DNA of 64,000 bases from Sphingomonas hengshuiensis (GTDB lineage Bacteria > Pseudomonadota > Alphaproteobacteria > Sphingomonadales > Sphingomonadaceae): positions 15,231 through 79,230 of the forward strand of contig QFNF01000040.1 of the NCBI GenBank assembly GCA_003240755.1, in the 5' to 3' direction. The position numbers and the translations under genes were made by a program. Every line of letters starts with the position of its first letter. Within the stretch, counting starts at the first letter, position 1. Below are positions 1 through 8,626 of this stretch, one piece after another. The notes beneath the pieces were generated by a model, which did no database searches, was not told the origin of the DNA, and saw only the letters and a list, made by a program, of their open reading frames with translations.

Positions 1-642
1 GGCGAGCGAGCGCGGACGGCCATCCGCCGGAATCTCGAACACGACCGAATCGCTGAGCGATCGGAACACGATGCTGTTCTGATACAGCAGCCGGAATTCG
101 ACGCTGTCGAGCGCATAGCGATTATTCAGCAGCATCCGCCGCACATCGGAAGCGACGGCGACATTCTGACTGTCCACGGCGTCGAGAAACTCGTTGTACG
201 ACGACTGTGCCAGCGCCTGGGCATTCTCGAAAATGCCGCGCGCACGGGATGAGGACCAGAATTCGACGCCGTACTGGAACAGGAAGGAGGCGACGACCGT
301 CACCAACAGCATGGGGACGCTGGCGAGGATCGAGAACAACGCGACGAGCCGGACGTGCAGCGTACCGGTGCCGCCGATCTCCGACCGGGCCACGCGACGC
401 TTGGCGATGCGGCGACCGACCAGCACCAGCAACGCCATCGCCGGGATCAGGTTGGCGACCAGCACGACCGCCATCAGCCCCGGCGACGGCAACCGCCCCC
501 GGGCACTCTGCGATCCGTCGAAAAGCAGGTAGCTGCCGATGCCGACGGCGATCGCCGCGATCAACACCGCGACCTCGATCGCCGGAAACCACCGCGCCGG
601 GATCGAAGAGGCGCGTTTCGGTTCCGTCGACGCTGCAACCAT
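1..642 (-). CDS. ntrY: Nitrogen regulation sensor kinase NtrY (partial, N-terminal 214 residues)
   Basis: N-terminal part of the membrane sensor kinase of the NtrYX pair; the remainder lies beyond the left edge. The ATG at 642 opens a frame reading to base 1 without a stop. Three hydrophobic segments are visible at about residues 20-41, 56-76 and 97-122, followed by an apparently extracytoplasmic stretch with several Ser/Asn residues, which matches the NtrY N-terminal layout. An in-frame TAA lies 12 bases upstream of the ATG, so no longer start is possible. It follows ntrC on the same strand after 67 bp, the usual alphaproteobacterial order, with ntrX expected next. The kinase core is not in the window, so the identification rests on topology and gene order. 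Confidence 0.85.
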   Translation of the reverse strand, partial: MVAASTEPKRASSIPARWFPAIEVAVLIAAIAVGIGSYLLFDGSQSARGRLPSPGLMAVVLVANLIPAMALLVLVGRRIAKRRVARSEIGGTGTLHVRLVALFSILASVPMLLVTVVASFLFQYGVEFWSSSRARGIFENAQALAQSSYNEFLDAVDSQNVAVASDVRRMLLNNRYALDSVEFRLLYQNSIVFRSLSDSVVFEIPADGRPRSLA

Positions 643-709
643 GTTGCCGTTTTACAACATTCCGACCGCAACGCACGTCAAATCGCACCGATACGATGCC
701 GGCGCGGAA

Positions 710-2164
710 TTATCGTTCCTTGTCCGCATGGTAGGCGCGCAGGGCCGGGTCGATGCCGAGGTCGTCGAGCCGTTTGCGCAGGGTATTGCGGTTCAACCCC
801 ATCGCCTTTGCCGCACGTAGCTGGTTGTTGCCGTGGCGATCGAGCATCGCTTCGATCAGGGGGCGTTCGACATCGGAAATGAGCCGGTCGTACAAGGTGC
901 CATTATCGAGCGTCGCCGGCTCATCGCGCGCGACGCGACGCAGCCACGACCGCACTGCATCGTCCAGATCGGCATCGGTCTGTGCCGTCAGACGGGACGT
1001 CGTATCGCCCAGTGCGCCGCGCAATTCGCCGGCCTCGATCGCGGCATCGCGCCCCAACACTGCAACCCGACGCATGAGATTTTCCAGCTCGCGGACGTTG
1101 CCGGGCCAGTCATGCGCTTCGAGCAGCTTGAGCGCGTCGGGCGTCAGCGTCTTGCGCGGCAGGCCGTCACGCACCGCCTGGTCGAGAAAATGCCGCGCAA
1201 GCAGTGCCACGTCCTGGCGACGATCGCGCAAGGGGGGCAAGGCGATCGGCACGACGTTCAGGCGGTAGAACAGATCCTCGCGGAAGTGACCCGACTGGAC
1301 CTGCGCTGCCAGCGTCTTGTTGGTCGCGGCGACGATACGAACATCTGCGCGAATGACGCGGGCGCCGCCGACGCTGGTGAACTCGCCCGACTGGAGCACG
1401 CGCAGCAGGCGGGTCTGCGCCTCCATCGGCATGTCGCCGATTTCGTCGAGAAACAGCGTGCCGCCGGCTGCCTGCTCGAACTTGCCGGCCGAGCGTTGCG
1501 CCGCGCCGGTAAAAGCGCCGCGTTCATGGCCGAACAGTTCGGCCTCGATCAGTTCGCGCGGGATCGCCGCCATGTTCAGCGCAATGAACGGCGCACGGCG
1601 ACGACGCCCGAGGTCGTGGATGGCTCGCGCCACCAGTTCCTTGCCGGTTCCAGATTCGCCCGTCACCAATATCGTCAGGTCGGTGGCGACGACACGGGCG
1701 ATGACACGGTACACGTCCTGCATCGCCGGTGAGCGACCGATCAGTGGCAGCGACGAATCGATCGCGTCGACCGGCGTTTCGTCGGTATCGCGCGTCCGCC
1801 GCGCGAGCGCGCCGCGCACTGCCAGCGCCAGCGTGTCGAGATCGAACGGTTTGGGCAGATAGTCGAACGCCCCGGCCTCTGTGGCGCGGACCGCGGTGGT
1901 CAGCGTGTTGCGCGCCGACAGGACGATGATCGGCAGGTCGGGAAATTCGGTGGCGAGGTTCGCCGCCATCTCCAGCCCGTCGCCATCGGGAAGGACGACG
2001 TCGGTGACGAGCACATCGGGCAGTCCGGCACGCAGTTCGGCACGAAGCTGTCCAACCGTCGCCGCCGACTGTACGACATGTCCTTCCCGCCGCAGGGCTT
2101 GTGCGACGACCGTCCGGATCGCCGCGTCGTCGTCGACCAGCAGGATGCGTGCCGCGTCGGTCAT
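710..2164 (-). CDS. ntrC: Nitrogen regulation response regulator NtrC (sigma-54 activator)
   Basis: 484-residue enhancer-binding protein that, when phosphorylated by NtrB, activates sigma-54 promoters of nitrogen-assimilation genes. The receiver domain has the acidic pocket at D11-D13 and phospho-acceptor D55 in VTDVVLP. The AAA+ domain shows the Walker A stretch TGESGTGKE near residue 170 and GAFTGA, the sigma-54 contact loop, near 220. A Fis-type helix-turn-helix sits at about 446-466 (LRAAKAMGLNRNTLRKRL). Length is normal for the family. Its ATG overlaps the ntrB stop as ATGA, so the two are translationally coupled. Confidence 0.96.
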   Translation of the reverse strand: MTDAARILLVDDDAAIRTVVAQALRREGHVVQSAATVGQLRAELRAGLPDVLVTDVVLPDGDGLEMAANLATEFPDLPIIVLSARNTLTTAVRATEAGAFDYLPKPFDLDTLALAVRGALARRTRDTDETPVDAIDSSLPLIGRSPAMQDVYRVIARVVATDLTILVTGESGTGKELVARAIHDLGRRRRAPFIALNMAAIPRELIEAELFGHERGAFTGAAQRSAGKFEQAAGGTLFLDEIGDMPMEAQTRLLRVLQSGEFTSVGGARVIRADVRIVAATNKTLAAQVQSGHFREDLFYRLNVVPIALPPLRDRRQDVALLARHFLDQAVRDGLPRKTLTPDALKLLEAHDWPGNVRELENLMRRVAVLGRDAAIEAGELRGALGDTTSRLTAQTDADLDDAVRSWLRRVARDEPATLDNGTLYDRLISDVERPLIEAMLDRHGNNQLRAAKAMGLNRNTLRKRLDDLGIDPALRAYHADKER

Positions 2165-3192
2165 GCGCGCGGCAGGTGGATGCGAAACACGGTCATCGGC
2201 GGATATCCTTCACGTGCATAGCGGACGAGCCCGCCCATTTCGCCAACCAGCTTTTCGACCATCGGCAGGCCGAAGCCCCGCCCCTCGCGCTTGCCCGAGA
2301 CGAAGGGTTCGAACAGGTGGCCGGCAATGTCGGCCGGCGCACCGGGGCCGTTGTCGGTGACGGTCAGTTCGATCGGCACGGCGCGGCGTTCGCCGTTGCC
2401 ATGACCATGCGACATGCCGTGGCGATAGGCCGTGCCGAGGATGATGCGCGGACGCTCCGTCGCCTCCAGCGCCTCGGCAGCGTTCTTCAACAGGTTGACC
2501 ATGACCTGCACGAACCCGTCGCGATCGATACGGACCGGCGGCAGCGACGGATCGAAGCGTTCCTCGATCGTGATCCCGCGAGCGAAGCCGGCGGACGCGA
2601 GCTGTACGGCATGCGCCAGGACGGGATAGATATTCTGCGTGACCAGTTCGCGCGGGCGGTCGTCCGTGAAATCCTGCATCCGGTCGATCAGCGCCGCTAT
2701 GCGGTCGACTTCGGTGATGATGAGGTCGGTCAGCACCGGGCGATCGTCGCAGTCGCCCGACAGCAGTTGCGCCGCGCCGCGAATGCCCGACAACGGGTTC
2801 CTGATCTCGTGGCCCAGCATCGCCGCTGCGCCGATCGCCGCGCGCGCACCCGCAGCCTGCGACATGGCATGGCCGCTGCGCAGGCCGTACAGCATCACGA
2901 TCCGCCATGCCGAGCCGTGCGCCGCCGGGGTTTCGTGGAAATCGACGCGCAGGCGACCGCCACGCCTGAGCAGCAATTCGCAGTCATAGCTGACGAAGGT
3001 GCGGCCATCGCACTGCTCGGCATAGCCCGGCGGCAGCGAGACGATCTGTTCGAGAGAGAGGCCGCGCATCGCCCGGTCGGACAGGTTGAGCAGCAGTTCG
3101 GCAGTGCCGTTGGCGTTCGCGATGCATCCCGCCTCGTCGAGCACCAGCGCCGCGACCGGCAGCGCGGCGAACAGATCGGCGAAGGGCGGCAT
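2161..3192 (-). CDS. ntrB: Nitrogen regulation histidine kinase NtrB
   Basis: Soluble two-component kinase/phosphatase acting on NtrC, normally controlled by PII. An N-terminal PAS-like region (about 5-100) is followed by the H-box GHEIRNPLSGIRG with phospho-acceptor His128, then the HATPase domain with an N-box (NLLKNAAEA), DNGPG and GFGLP motifs. There is no membrane segment. The start is ambiguous: ATG 3192 (MPPFADLFAALP) is used here; GTG 3213 would overlap the dusB stop as GTGA, and ATG 3234 overlaps dusB further. The open frame continues upstream through dusB, but that extension has no kinase homology. Confidence 0.94.
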   Translation of the reverse strand: MPPFADLFAALPVAALVLDEAGCIANANGTAELLLNLSDRAMRGLSLEQIVSLPPGYAEQCDGRTFVSYDCELLLRRGGRLRVDFHETPAAHGSAWRIVMLYGLRSGHAMSQAAGARAAIGAAAMLGHEIRNPLSGIRGAAQLLSGDCDDRPVLTDLIITEVDRIAALIDRMQDFTDDRPRELVTQNIYPVLAHAVQLASAGFARGITIEERFDPSLPPVRIDRDGFVQVMVNLLKNAAEALEATERPRIILGTAYRHGMSHGHGNGERRAVPIELTVTDNGPGAPADIAGHLFEPFVSGKREGRGFGLPMVEKLVGEMGGLVRYAREGYPPMTVFRIHLPRA

Positions 3193-3209
3193 CGCCCCAC
3201 CCGCCGCGA

Positions 3210-4205
3210 TCACGCCGCCGCGCGCGTGCACCATGGTGCGTAGAAATCGGCAAGCATCGCCAGCGCGGTGTTCGAATCGGGCTGCTGGTTCACCTTGTTG
3301 CGGAACTCGGCCGAGCCGTGCAGCCCCTTGGTGTACCAGCCGATATGCTTGCGCATCATGTTGACGCCGGTTTCCTCGCCATAATGGTCGAGCATCATGC
3401 GATAATGGTCGAGGATCAGATGATATTGTTCCTCGATCGACGGATCCGAAGGGACCTGCCCGCCCGACAGCGCCGCCATGACCTGAGCGAGCAGCCACGG
3501 CCGGCCATATGCGCCGCGGCCGATCATCACCCCGTCGGCGCCTGACTGATCGAGCGCGGTGCGGGCGTCGTCGACCGAGCAGATGTCGCCGTTGACGATC
3601 ACCGGTACCCTGACCGCATCCTTCACCCGGCGGACGAACGCCCAGTCGGCATGGTCGCGATACATCTGGTTGCGGGTGCGGCCATGGACCGTAACCATCT
3701 GCGCGCCGAGATCTTCGGCAATATGCGCCAGTTCGGGGGCGTTGAGGCTGGCATGGTCCCATCCCATCCGCATCTTGACCGTGACCGGCACCTTCACCGC
3801 CCTTACCACCGCGGCAATCAGATCGGCGGCCAGCGGCAGGTCGCGCATCAGCGCAGAGCCGGCATCGCCATTCGTCACCTTGCGCACGGGGCAACCCATA
3901 TTGATGTCGATGATCGCCGCGCCCTTGTCTTCGGCGAGCTTGGCGGCCTCGCCCATCTCGACCGGGGTGCAACCGACGAGTTGCATCGACACCGGCTCCT
4001 CGACCGGGTCCCACATCGCTTTCTGGATCGACTGGCGCGTCTCGCGAATCGCGGCCTGGCTGGCGATCATCTCCGTGACGTTCAGCCCCGATCCGTGCCG
4101 CCGGACCATCTTGCGGAACGGCAGGTCGGTAACGCCGGTCATCGGCGCGAGGATAACCGGCGTGTCGATCACGACGCCGCCGATGCGGATGGGAGCTAGG
4201 GTCAT
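3210..4205 (-). CDS. dusB: tRNA-dihydrouridine synthase DusB
   Basis: 331-residue FMN-dependent TIM-barrel enzyme (NifR3 family) that reduces uridine to dihydrouridine in the tRNA D-loop. The N-terminal LAPMTGVTDLPFR phosphate/FMN motif, the catalytic-cysteine motif DINMGCPVRKV (Cys105), a TVHGRTRNQMY motif and the C-terminal MIGRGAYGRPW motif are all present. MTLAPIRIGG at 4205 is taken as the start because the family begins there; an upstream in-frame ATG at 4241 would add 12 unconserved residues. It is first in the dusB-ntrB-ntrC-ntrY operon, equivalent to the nifR3-ntrBC operon of other alphaproteobacteria. Confidence 0.95.
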   Translation of the reverse strand: MTLAPIRIGGVVIDTPVILAPMTGVTDLPFRKMVRRHGSGLNVTEMIASQAAIRETRQSIQKAMWDPVEEPVSMQLVGCTPVEMGEAAKLAEDKGAAIIDINMGCPVRKVTNGDAGSALMRDLPLAADLIAAVVRAVKVPVTVKMRMGWDHASLNAPELAHIAEDLGAQMVTVHGRTRNQMYRDHADWAFVRRVKDAVRVPVIVNGDICSVDDARTALDQSGADGVMIGRGAYGRPWLLAQVMAALSGGQVPSDPSIEEQYHLILDHYRMMLDHYGEETGVNMMRKHIGWYTKGLHGSAEFRNKVNQQPDSNTALAMLADFYAPWCTRAAA

Positions 4206-4211
4206 GGAATG

Positions 4212-4228
4212 TGCCTGAAAATCAGGCA
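4212..4228. promoter_or_regulatory. Perfect 7+7 bp dyad in the dusB leader
   Basis: TGCCTGA-AAA-TCAGGCA, an exact inverted repeat with a 3-base spacer, ends 7 bp before the dusB ATG. It could be a protein-binding operator or a small mRNA hairpin covering the ribosome-binding region of the operon's first gene. The binding factor is unknown. Confidence 0.4.
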
Positions 4229-4297
4229 GCCTGTACCGCAAAGCGCCAGGCAGGGCAAGGCTGGCGGGCGCCAGCGGCTTAGGCTAGGCGGGCCGCC

Positions 4298-5440
4298 ATG
4301 CAGACCGGACCCACAGTCGCGCTGATCGTCGCCGCCGGCAGCGGCACGCGATCGGGCAGCGCCACCCCGAAACAGTTCGCGCCCCTCGCCGGCCGGCCGA
4401 TGGTCGCGCATGCCTATGCCGCGCTGGCGGCCCATCCCGGTATCGACCGGGTGGTGGTGGTGATCGGCGAGGGGCAGGAAGCGGCGTTGCGTGCGGCGCT
4501 CGGCGAGGTCGAGCAGGTCGCGGGCGGTGCGACCCGGCGCGAGAGCGTCGTCGCCGGTCTCGCTGCGATCGGCAATGCGGCGCGGGTGCTGATCCACGAT
4601 GCGGCACGGCCATTCGTGCCGGCGATGGTGATCGACCGGTTGCTGGCCGCGCTTGACAATGCACCGGGGGCGGTGCCGGTACTTCCCGTCGCCGATACGC
4701 TGGCGATGGGCGGTGCAGGCCTGGGCGATGTCGTGCCGCGCAATGCGCTGGTGCGCGTACAGACGCCGCAGGCGTTCGACGTGGTGGCGATCCGTCAGGC
4801 GCATGACGCATGGGATGGCCGCGTCGAAGCCACCGACGATGCGCAGATGCTGCGTGCGATCGGACTGGACGTGGCAATGGTCGAAGGGGACCCGATGCTC
4901 GACAAGATCACCTATCCGGCGGACTTCGCCCTGGCCGAGGCGCGCGTCCTTCCCGTGCTCGTGTCACGGAGCGCGACCGGTTACGACGTCCATCGACTGG
5001 AAGACGGCGAGGAACTGTGGCTTGGCGGCGTGCTGATTCCGCATGATCGCGGGCTGTCGGGGCATAGCGATGCCGATGTGGCGCTGCATGCGATTACCGA
5101 CGCACTATTGGGAACCATCGGTGCCGGCGATATCGGCACCCACTTTCCGCCAAGCGATGCGCAATGGCGCGGCGCCGAGTCGGGCCAGTTCCTCGCGCAC
5201 GCCGCCAAGCTGGTCCGCGCCGAGGGCGGGATCATCGATTTTGTCGACCTGACGCTGATCTGCGAAGCGCCCAGGATCGGCCCGCACCGCGCGGCGATGC
5301 GCGGCCGGATCGCCGACATTCTGACCATTCCGGAACGGCAGGTCAGCATCAAGGCGACGACCAGCGAACGGCTGGGCTTCACCGGCCGGCAGGAGGGGAT
5401 CGCGGCGCAGGCGATCGCAACGATTCGGGTACCGGCATGA
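4298..5440 (+). CDS. ispDF: Bifunctional IspD/IspF (MEP cytidylyltransferase / MEcPP synthase)
   Basis: 380-residue fusion catalysing two non-consecutive steps of the MEP isoprenoid pathway. IspD (about 1-222) shows the nucleotide-binding AAGSGTRSG motif near residue 11, the HDAARPFV motif and TPQAFD. IspF (about 225-380) shows metal-binding GYDVHRL, SGHSDADVALHA and the KATTSERLGFTGR motif. The fusion is typical of alphaproteobacteria. The gene starts a plus-strand run: the next gene's ATG overlaps its stop (ATGA). A GGCTAG element 10 bp before the ATG resembles the -10 seen at other promoters here. Confidence 0.97.
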   Translation: MQTGPTVALIVAAGSGTRSGSATPKQFAPLAGRPMVAHAYAALAAHPGIDRVVVVIGEGQEAALRAALGEVEQVAGGATRRESVVAGLAAIGNAARVLIHDAARPFVPAMVIDRLLAALDNAPGAVPVLPVADTLAMGGAGLGDVVPRNALVRVQTPQAFDVVAIRQAHDAWDGRVEATDDAQMLRAIGLDVAMVEGDPMLDKITYPADFALAEARVLPVLVSRSATGYDVHRLEDGEELWLGGVLIPHDRGLSGHSDADVALHAITDALLGTIGAGDIGTHFPPSDAQWRGAESGQFLAHAAKLVRAEGGIIDFVDLTLICEAPRIGPHRAAMRGRIADILTIPERQVSIKATTSERLGFTGRQEGIAAQAIATIRVPA

Positions 5441-5952
5441 GGCGCCTCGCCGCCCTGTTGGCGCTGCTCGCCTGCGCAAACGCCCCGGTACAGAGCAACC
5501 CGTCCTGCGTGACACCTGCCGAGGCGGAGGCGCTGGTGCTGTTCGTCGCGCCCGAACTCATCCGGCAGGCGGGCGCCCGCTGCGCCAATGCCTTGCCGCC
5601 ATCGGCCCTGCTGCGGCGGACGAGCGGGTCGTTCCTTGCCCGCTACCAGGCGGAAACCGACGCCGCATGGCCGCAGGCCAGGGCCGCGCTGTCACGCCTG
5701 ACCGCCCCGCAGGCTGTCCAACTGCTCGATTCGTCCTTTGCCGCGCCGATCGTCGCATCGCTGATCGCGCCGATGGTGGTCGGCAATATCGACGCCGCCG
5801 ATTGCCCGCGGATCGAACGTGCCGCCAACCTCGTCCAGCCGCTGCCGCCGCGCAATGTCGCCGGCCTGATCGTGCTGTTCGCACAGGTCGATGCCGATCG
5901 CCCCAACCCCCAGATGCGGCTGCCGCTATGCCGGCAGGCCGCCCGGAATTGA
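5437..5952 (+). CDS. Small exported protein of unknown function
   Basis: 171 residues beginning with a likely signal sequence (MRRLAALLALLACANAPVQS). The mature part contains four cysteines (SCVTP, RCANA, DCPRI, LCRQ), which could form two disulfides in the periplasm, and is Ala/Pro rich without a recognisable domain. The start codon overlaps the ispDF stop as ATGA and the end is 4 bp before the PncC-like gene, so it is probably cotranscribed with both. I do not recognise a family. Confidence 0.8.
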   Translation: MRRLAALLALLACANAPVQSNPSCVTPAEAEALVLFVAPELIRQAGARCANALPPSALLRRTSGSFLARYQAETDAAWPQARAALSRLTAPQAVQLLDSSFAAPIVASLIAPMVVGNIDAADCPRIERAANLVQPLPPRNVAGLIVLFAQVDADRPNPQMRLPLCRQAARN

Positions 5953-5956
5953 CGTG

Positions 5957-6496
5957 ATGGACAATATCCTCCCCCCCGAACTGGTCGACGCCGCGCGCCG
6001 CGTGGTGGATGCAAACCGCGCCGCCGCCCGACGGATCGCGCTGGCGGAAAGCTGCACCGGTGGTCTGGTTTCAGCGGCGATCACCGAAATTCCCGGTTGT
6101 TCCGATGTGTTCGAGGCGGGTTTCGTAACCTATTCAAATGACGCCAAGATCGAATTGGTAAAGGTCAGTTCCGATGTGATCGAGACGTTCGGCGCGGTAT
6201 CGATCGCGACGGCATGGAGCATGGCGCAAGGTGCGCTCGAGGCGACGCAAGCCGATGTTGCGGTCGCGATCACCGGTGTCGCCGGTCCGGGCGGTGGCAG
6301 CGAGAAGAAACCGGTCGGGACGGTCGTGTTCGCCCGCGCGGAAAAGGGTGGCGATCCGGCGCAGGTCGTCGCCGACCTGCGCCAGTTCGGCGATCAGGGA
6401 CGGGGAGCGATCCGCCTTCAGGCGGCGTTGTGCGCGCTCGAACTGCTGCTGCCGCCCGATGTGGCGTCGGAAGAGCCGGTCGAGGAATCGCCGTAA
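5957..6496 (+). CDS. pncC: Nicotinamide-nucleotide amidohydrolase, CinA C-terminal family
   Basis: 179-residue stand-alone CinA C-terminal domain, the family that deamidates nicotinamide mononucleotide in NAD salvage. Visible family signatures are the AESCTGGLVSAAITEIPGCS active-site region (catalytic Ser at about 32), the VTYSND stretch, AITGVAGPGGGSEKKPVGTV and a C-terminal helix. The N-terminal competence/damage domain of full CinA is absent, which is common. ATG 5957 is preferred over an upstream ATG inside the previous gene. The last 79 bases overlap the end of ratA on the other strand. Confidence 0.92.
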   Translation: MDNILPPELVDAARRVVDANRAAARRIALAESCTGGLVSAAITEIPGCSDVFEAGFVTYSNDAKIELVKVSSDVIETFGAVSIATAWSMAQGALEATQADVAVAITGVAGPGGGSEKKPVGTVVFARAEKGGDPAQVVADLRQFGDQGRGAIRLQAALCALELLLPPDVASEEPVEESP

Positions 6497-6918
6497 AGCT
6501 GTGCCGCGCGATCCTCGAACGCGCCGATCATCTTGCGCAACGCGCGGTCGAACACCTGGCCGGCAAGCATTTCGAACACCCGGTTCTTGAACTGAAAGTC
6601 GACGGTGAAGTCGACATTCGTGCCGCCCTGCCCATCGGGCCGGAAGCGCCAGTCGTTGTTCAGATATTTGAGCGGCCCGTCGAGATAATCGACCCGGATA
6701 TGATCCGGGCGCTCCTTCTGCACCTTCGACGTAAAGCTCTCGCGCAGGCCCTTGAACCCCACGATCATGTCGGCGACCATTTCCGTGTCGCTGTTCGAGC
6801 GTACCCGGATCGCGCTGACCCACGGCAGGAACTCACCATAGCGGCCGACATCGGCGACCAGATCGAACATCTGCTCGGGGGTATAGGGCAGATGGCGGGT
6901 TTCGGTATGTTTCGGCAT
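6418..6918 (-). CDS. ratA: RatA/Coq10-type START-like protein (polyketide cyclase family)
   Basis: 166-residue START-like fold protein of the Coq10/RatA family. Members bind ubiquinone or a hydrophobic ligand and support respiration; the E. coli homologue was described as inhibiting 70S assembly. Core motifs are TPEQMFDLVADVGRYGEFLPW near the N-terminus and a DFQFKNRVFEML stretch. The C-terminal 25 residues are a Ser/Gly-rich tail outside the core; this tail lies antiparallel over the end of the convergent PncC-like gene. The ATG overlaps the lipA stop by one base (TGATG in reading direction). Confidence 0.9.
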   Translation of the reverse strand: MPKHTETRHLPYTPEQMFDLVADVGRYGEFLPWVSAIRVRSNSDTEMVADMIVGFKGLRESFTSKVQKERPDHIRVDYLDGPLKYLNNDWRFRPDGQGGTNVDFTVDFQFKNRVFEMLAGQVFDRALRKMIGAFEDRAAQLYGDSSTGSSDATSGGSSSSSAHNAA

Positions 6919-7844
6919 CAGGCGCGGACAACGCCCAGCCTGGCGTCCCGGTTCGCCCGCATCCGTTCGAAATCGTCACCGGCATGATAGCTCGACCGGG
7001 TCAGTGGCGACGAGGCAACCAGCAGGAAGCCCTTGGCACGGGCGATCGCGGCGAATCCGTCGAACGCCTTGGGCGTCACGAAGTCGATCACCTTGGCATG
7101 CCTGGGCGTCGGCTGAAGATACTGGCCCATCGTCAGGAAATCGATGTCGGCCGAGCGCATGTCGTCCATCACCTGATGCACTTCCAGACGCTCTTCCCCA
7201 AGGCCCAGCATGATACCCGACTTGGTGAAGATCGACGGGTCGAGCTTCTTGATGCTCTCCAGCAGCCGCAGCGAGGCATAATAGCGCGCGCCCGGACGGA
7301 TCGTCGGGTAGAGCCGCGGCACGGTTTCCAGATTATGGTTATAGACGTCGGGGCGCGCCGCCACGATCATTTCGACCGCCGCTTCATGCTTGTTGCGGAA
7401 ATCCGGCGTCAGGATTTCGATCGTGGTCGTCGGGTTCGCGGCGCGGATCGCCTCGATCACCTTCACGAACTGCCTCGCGCCACCATCGGGCAGGTCGTCG
7501 CGATCGACGGAGGTGATGACGATATGGTTCAATCCCATCGCGGCGGCCGCCTCGGCGACATGCTGCGGCTCCATCGGATCGACCGCGCGCGGCATGCCGG
7601 TCTTCACATTGCAGAAGGCGCAGGCGCGGGTGCAGGTGTCGCCCAGGATCATGACGGTCGCATGCTTCTTCGACCAGCATTCGCCGATATTCGGGCAGGC
7701 CGCTTCCTCGCAGACCGTCGTCAGGCTCTTCGAGCGCATCAGCGCGCGGGTTTCCTGCACGACCTTGCCGGTCGGCGCCTTGACGCGAATCCAGTCGGGC
7801 TTGCGTTCACGCTGCGGGCGGGGGAGCGGCGACATCTCGTTCAT
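6918..7844 (-). CDS. lipA: Lipoyl synthase
   Basis: 308-residue radical-SAM enzyme inserting two sulfurs into octanoyl groups on E2/H proteins. The auxiliary 4Fe-4S ligands are C45, C50 and C56 ([12 protein letters not shown]); the radical-SAM cluster ligands are C71, C75 and C78 (CTRACAFC). The C-terminal RSSYHAG motif supplies the conserved serine ligand. [10 protein letters not shown] at 7844 is taken as the start; an in-frame ATG at 7889 adds 15 unconserved residues. It is followed by ratA with a one-base overlap. Confidence 0.97.
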   Translation of the reverse strand: MNEMSPLPRPQRERKPDWIRVKAPTGKVVQETRALMRSKSLTTVCEEAACPNIGECWSKKHATVMILGDTCTRACAFCNVKTGMPRAVDPMEPQHVAEAAAAMGLNHIVITSVDRDDLPDGGARQFVKVIEAIRAANPTTTIEILTPDFRNKHEAAVEMIVAARPDVYNHNLETVPRLYPTIRPGARYYASLRLLESIKKLDPSIFTKSGIMLGLGEERLEVHQVMDDMRSADIDFLTMGQYLQPTPRHAKVIDFVTPKAFDGFAAIARAKGFLLVASSPLTRSSYHAGDDFERMRANRDARLGVVRA

Positions 7845-7896
7845 GCGCTCCAGATAGCGATGCGGGCCGAAACGAACAACCGTCTGCAACGTTCGC

Positions 7897-7937
7897 GCCG
7901 CCCATGCGTCTTGGGCGGCGAGGGAAGAGTATACTCT
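7897..7937. promoter_or_regulatory. Hairpin and palindrome in the lipA / carbonic anhydrase divergent region
   Basis: A perfect 8-bp stem (GCCGCCCA / TGGGCGGC, 7-base loop, 7897-7919) is followed by a perfect 12-bp palindrome AGAGTATACTCT (7926-7937). The palindrome overlaps the CTAG (7936-7939) of a possible -10 for the carbonic anhydrase gene, whose ATG is at 7955. The position suits an operator controlling one or both divergent genes; the regulator is unknown. Confidence 0.4.
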
Positions 7938-7954
7938 AGGATGGAGATTGTTCG

Positions 7955-8578
7955 ATGCACTTCAGCGACCTCAAGGAAGGTTACTACCGCTTCCGTGGCA
8001 ACGAATGGCAGCAGGAACGCGAACGCTGGAGCGAACTCGCGACCGGACAAAGCCCCAAGGTGATGGTGATCGCCTGCTCGGACAGCCGTGTTGATCCGGC
8101 GACGATCTTCGGCGCGCGCCCGGGTGAAATCTTCGTGGTGCGCAACGTCGCCAACCTCGTCCCGCCGTTCGAGGACGACGGCGGGCGGCACGGCGTGTCG
8201 GCCGCGCTCGAATTCGCGGTGACGAAGCTGGAGGTCGAGGAGGTCCTCGTCCTCGGCCACGGGGCATGCGGCGGCGTCAACGCCTGTCTGACCCAGGCGC
8301 TCGCCAACACCAGGCCGGGTGAAGGCGGGTTCGTGGCGCACTGGATCGACCTGCTCGACGAGGCACGCGAGAAGGTCGTCGCCGAGCACGGCACCGGCCC
8401 CGAGGGGCAGAAGGCGCTGGAGCAGGAAGGCGTGAGGGTTTCGCTCAAGAACCTGATGACCTTCCCGTTCGTCAAGGAACGGGTCGAGTCGGGCAAGCTC
8501 AAGCTGCACGGCGCGGTGTTCGCGATCGACGACGGGCGGCTGCGCGTCCTCGAAGGCGAAAAGTTCGAGAACGCCTGA
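7955..8578 (+). CDS. Beta-class carbonic anhydrase
   Basis: 207-residue zinc enzyme interconverting CO2 and bicarbonate. Zinc ligands are visible: C41 in the CSDSRVDP motif with the D43/R45 dyad, and H102/C105 in GHGACGG. Length and spacing are normal for plant-type beta carbonic anhydrases. It stands alone, divergent from lipA and convergent with aspS, with a strong hairpin just after its stop. A CTAG-containing -10-like element sits 16 bp before the ATG. Confidence 0.96.
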   Translation: MHFSDLKEGYYRFRGNEWQQERERWSELATGQSPKVMVIACSDSRVDPATIFGARPGEIFVVRNVANLVPPFEDDGGRHGVSAALEFAVTKLEVEEVLVLGHGACGGVNACLTQALANTRPGEGGFVAHWIDLLDEAREKVVAEHGTGPEGQKALEQEGVRVSLKNLMTFPFVKERVESGKLKLHGAVFAIDDGRLRVLEGEKFENA

Positions 8579-8584
8579 CGGGGT

Positions 8585-8615
8585 TGCGCCGGGCGGGACC
8601 TGCCCGCCCGGCGCA
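8585..8615. terminator. Bidirectional terminator-like hairpin
   Basis: A perfect 13-bp stem TGCGCCGGGCGGG / CCCGCCCGGCGCA with a 5-base loop fills most of the 48-bp gap between the convergent carbonic anhydrase and aspS genes. There is no T-tract on either side, so termination may depend on Rho or on the hairpin alone. Confidence 0.5.
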
Positions 8616-8626
8616 CTTCGACCGGA

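Noticed and set aside
3235..4014. Upstream continuation of the ntrB frame through dusB
   Set aside because: The extra residues are Arg/Gly-rich shadow of dusB; a dusB-ntrB fusion is not supported.
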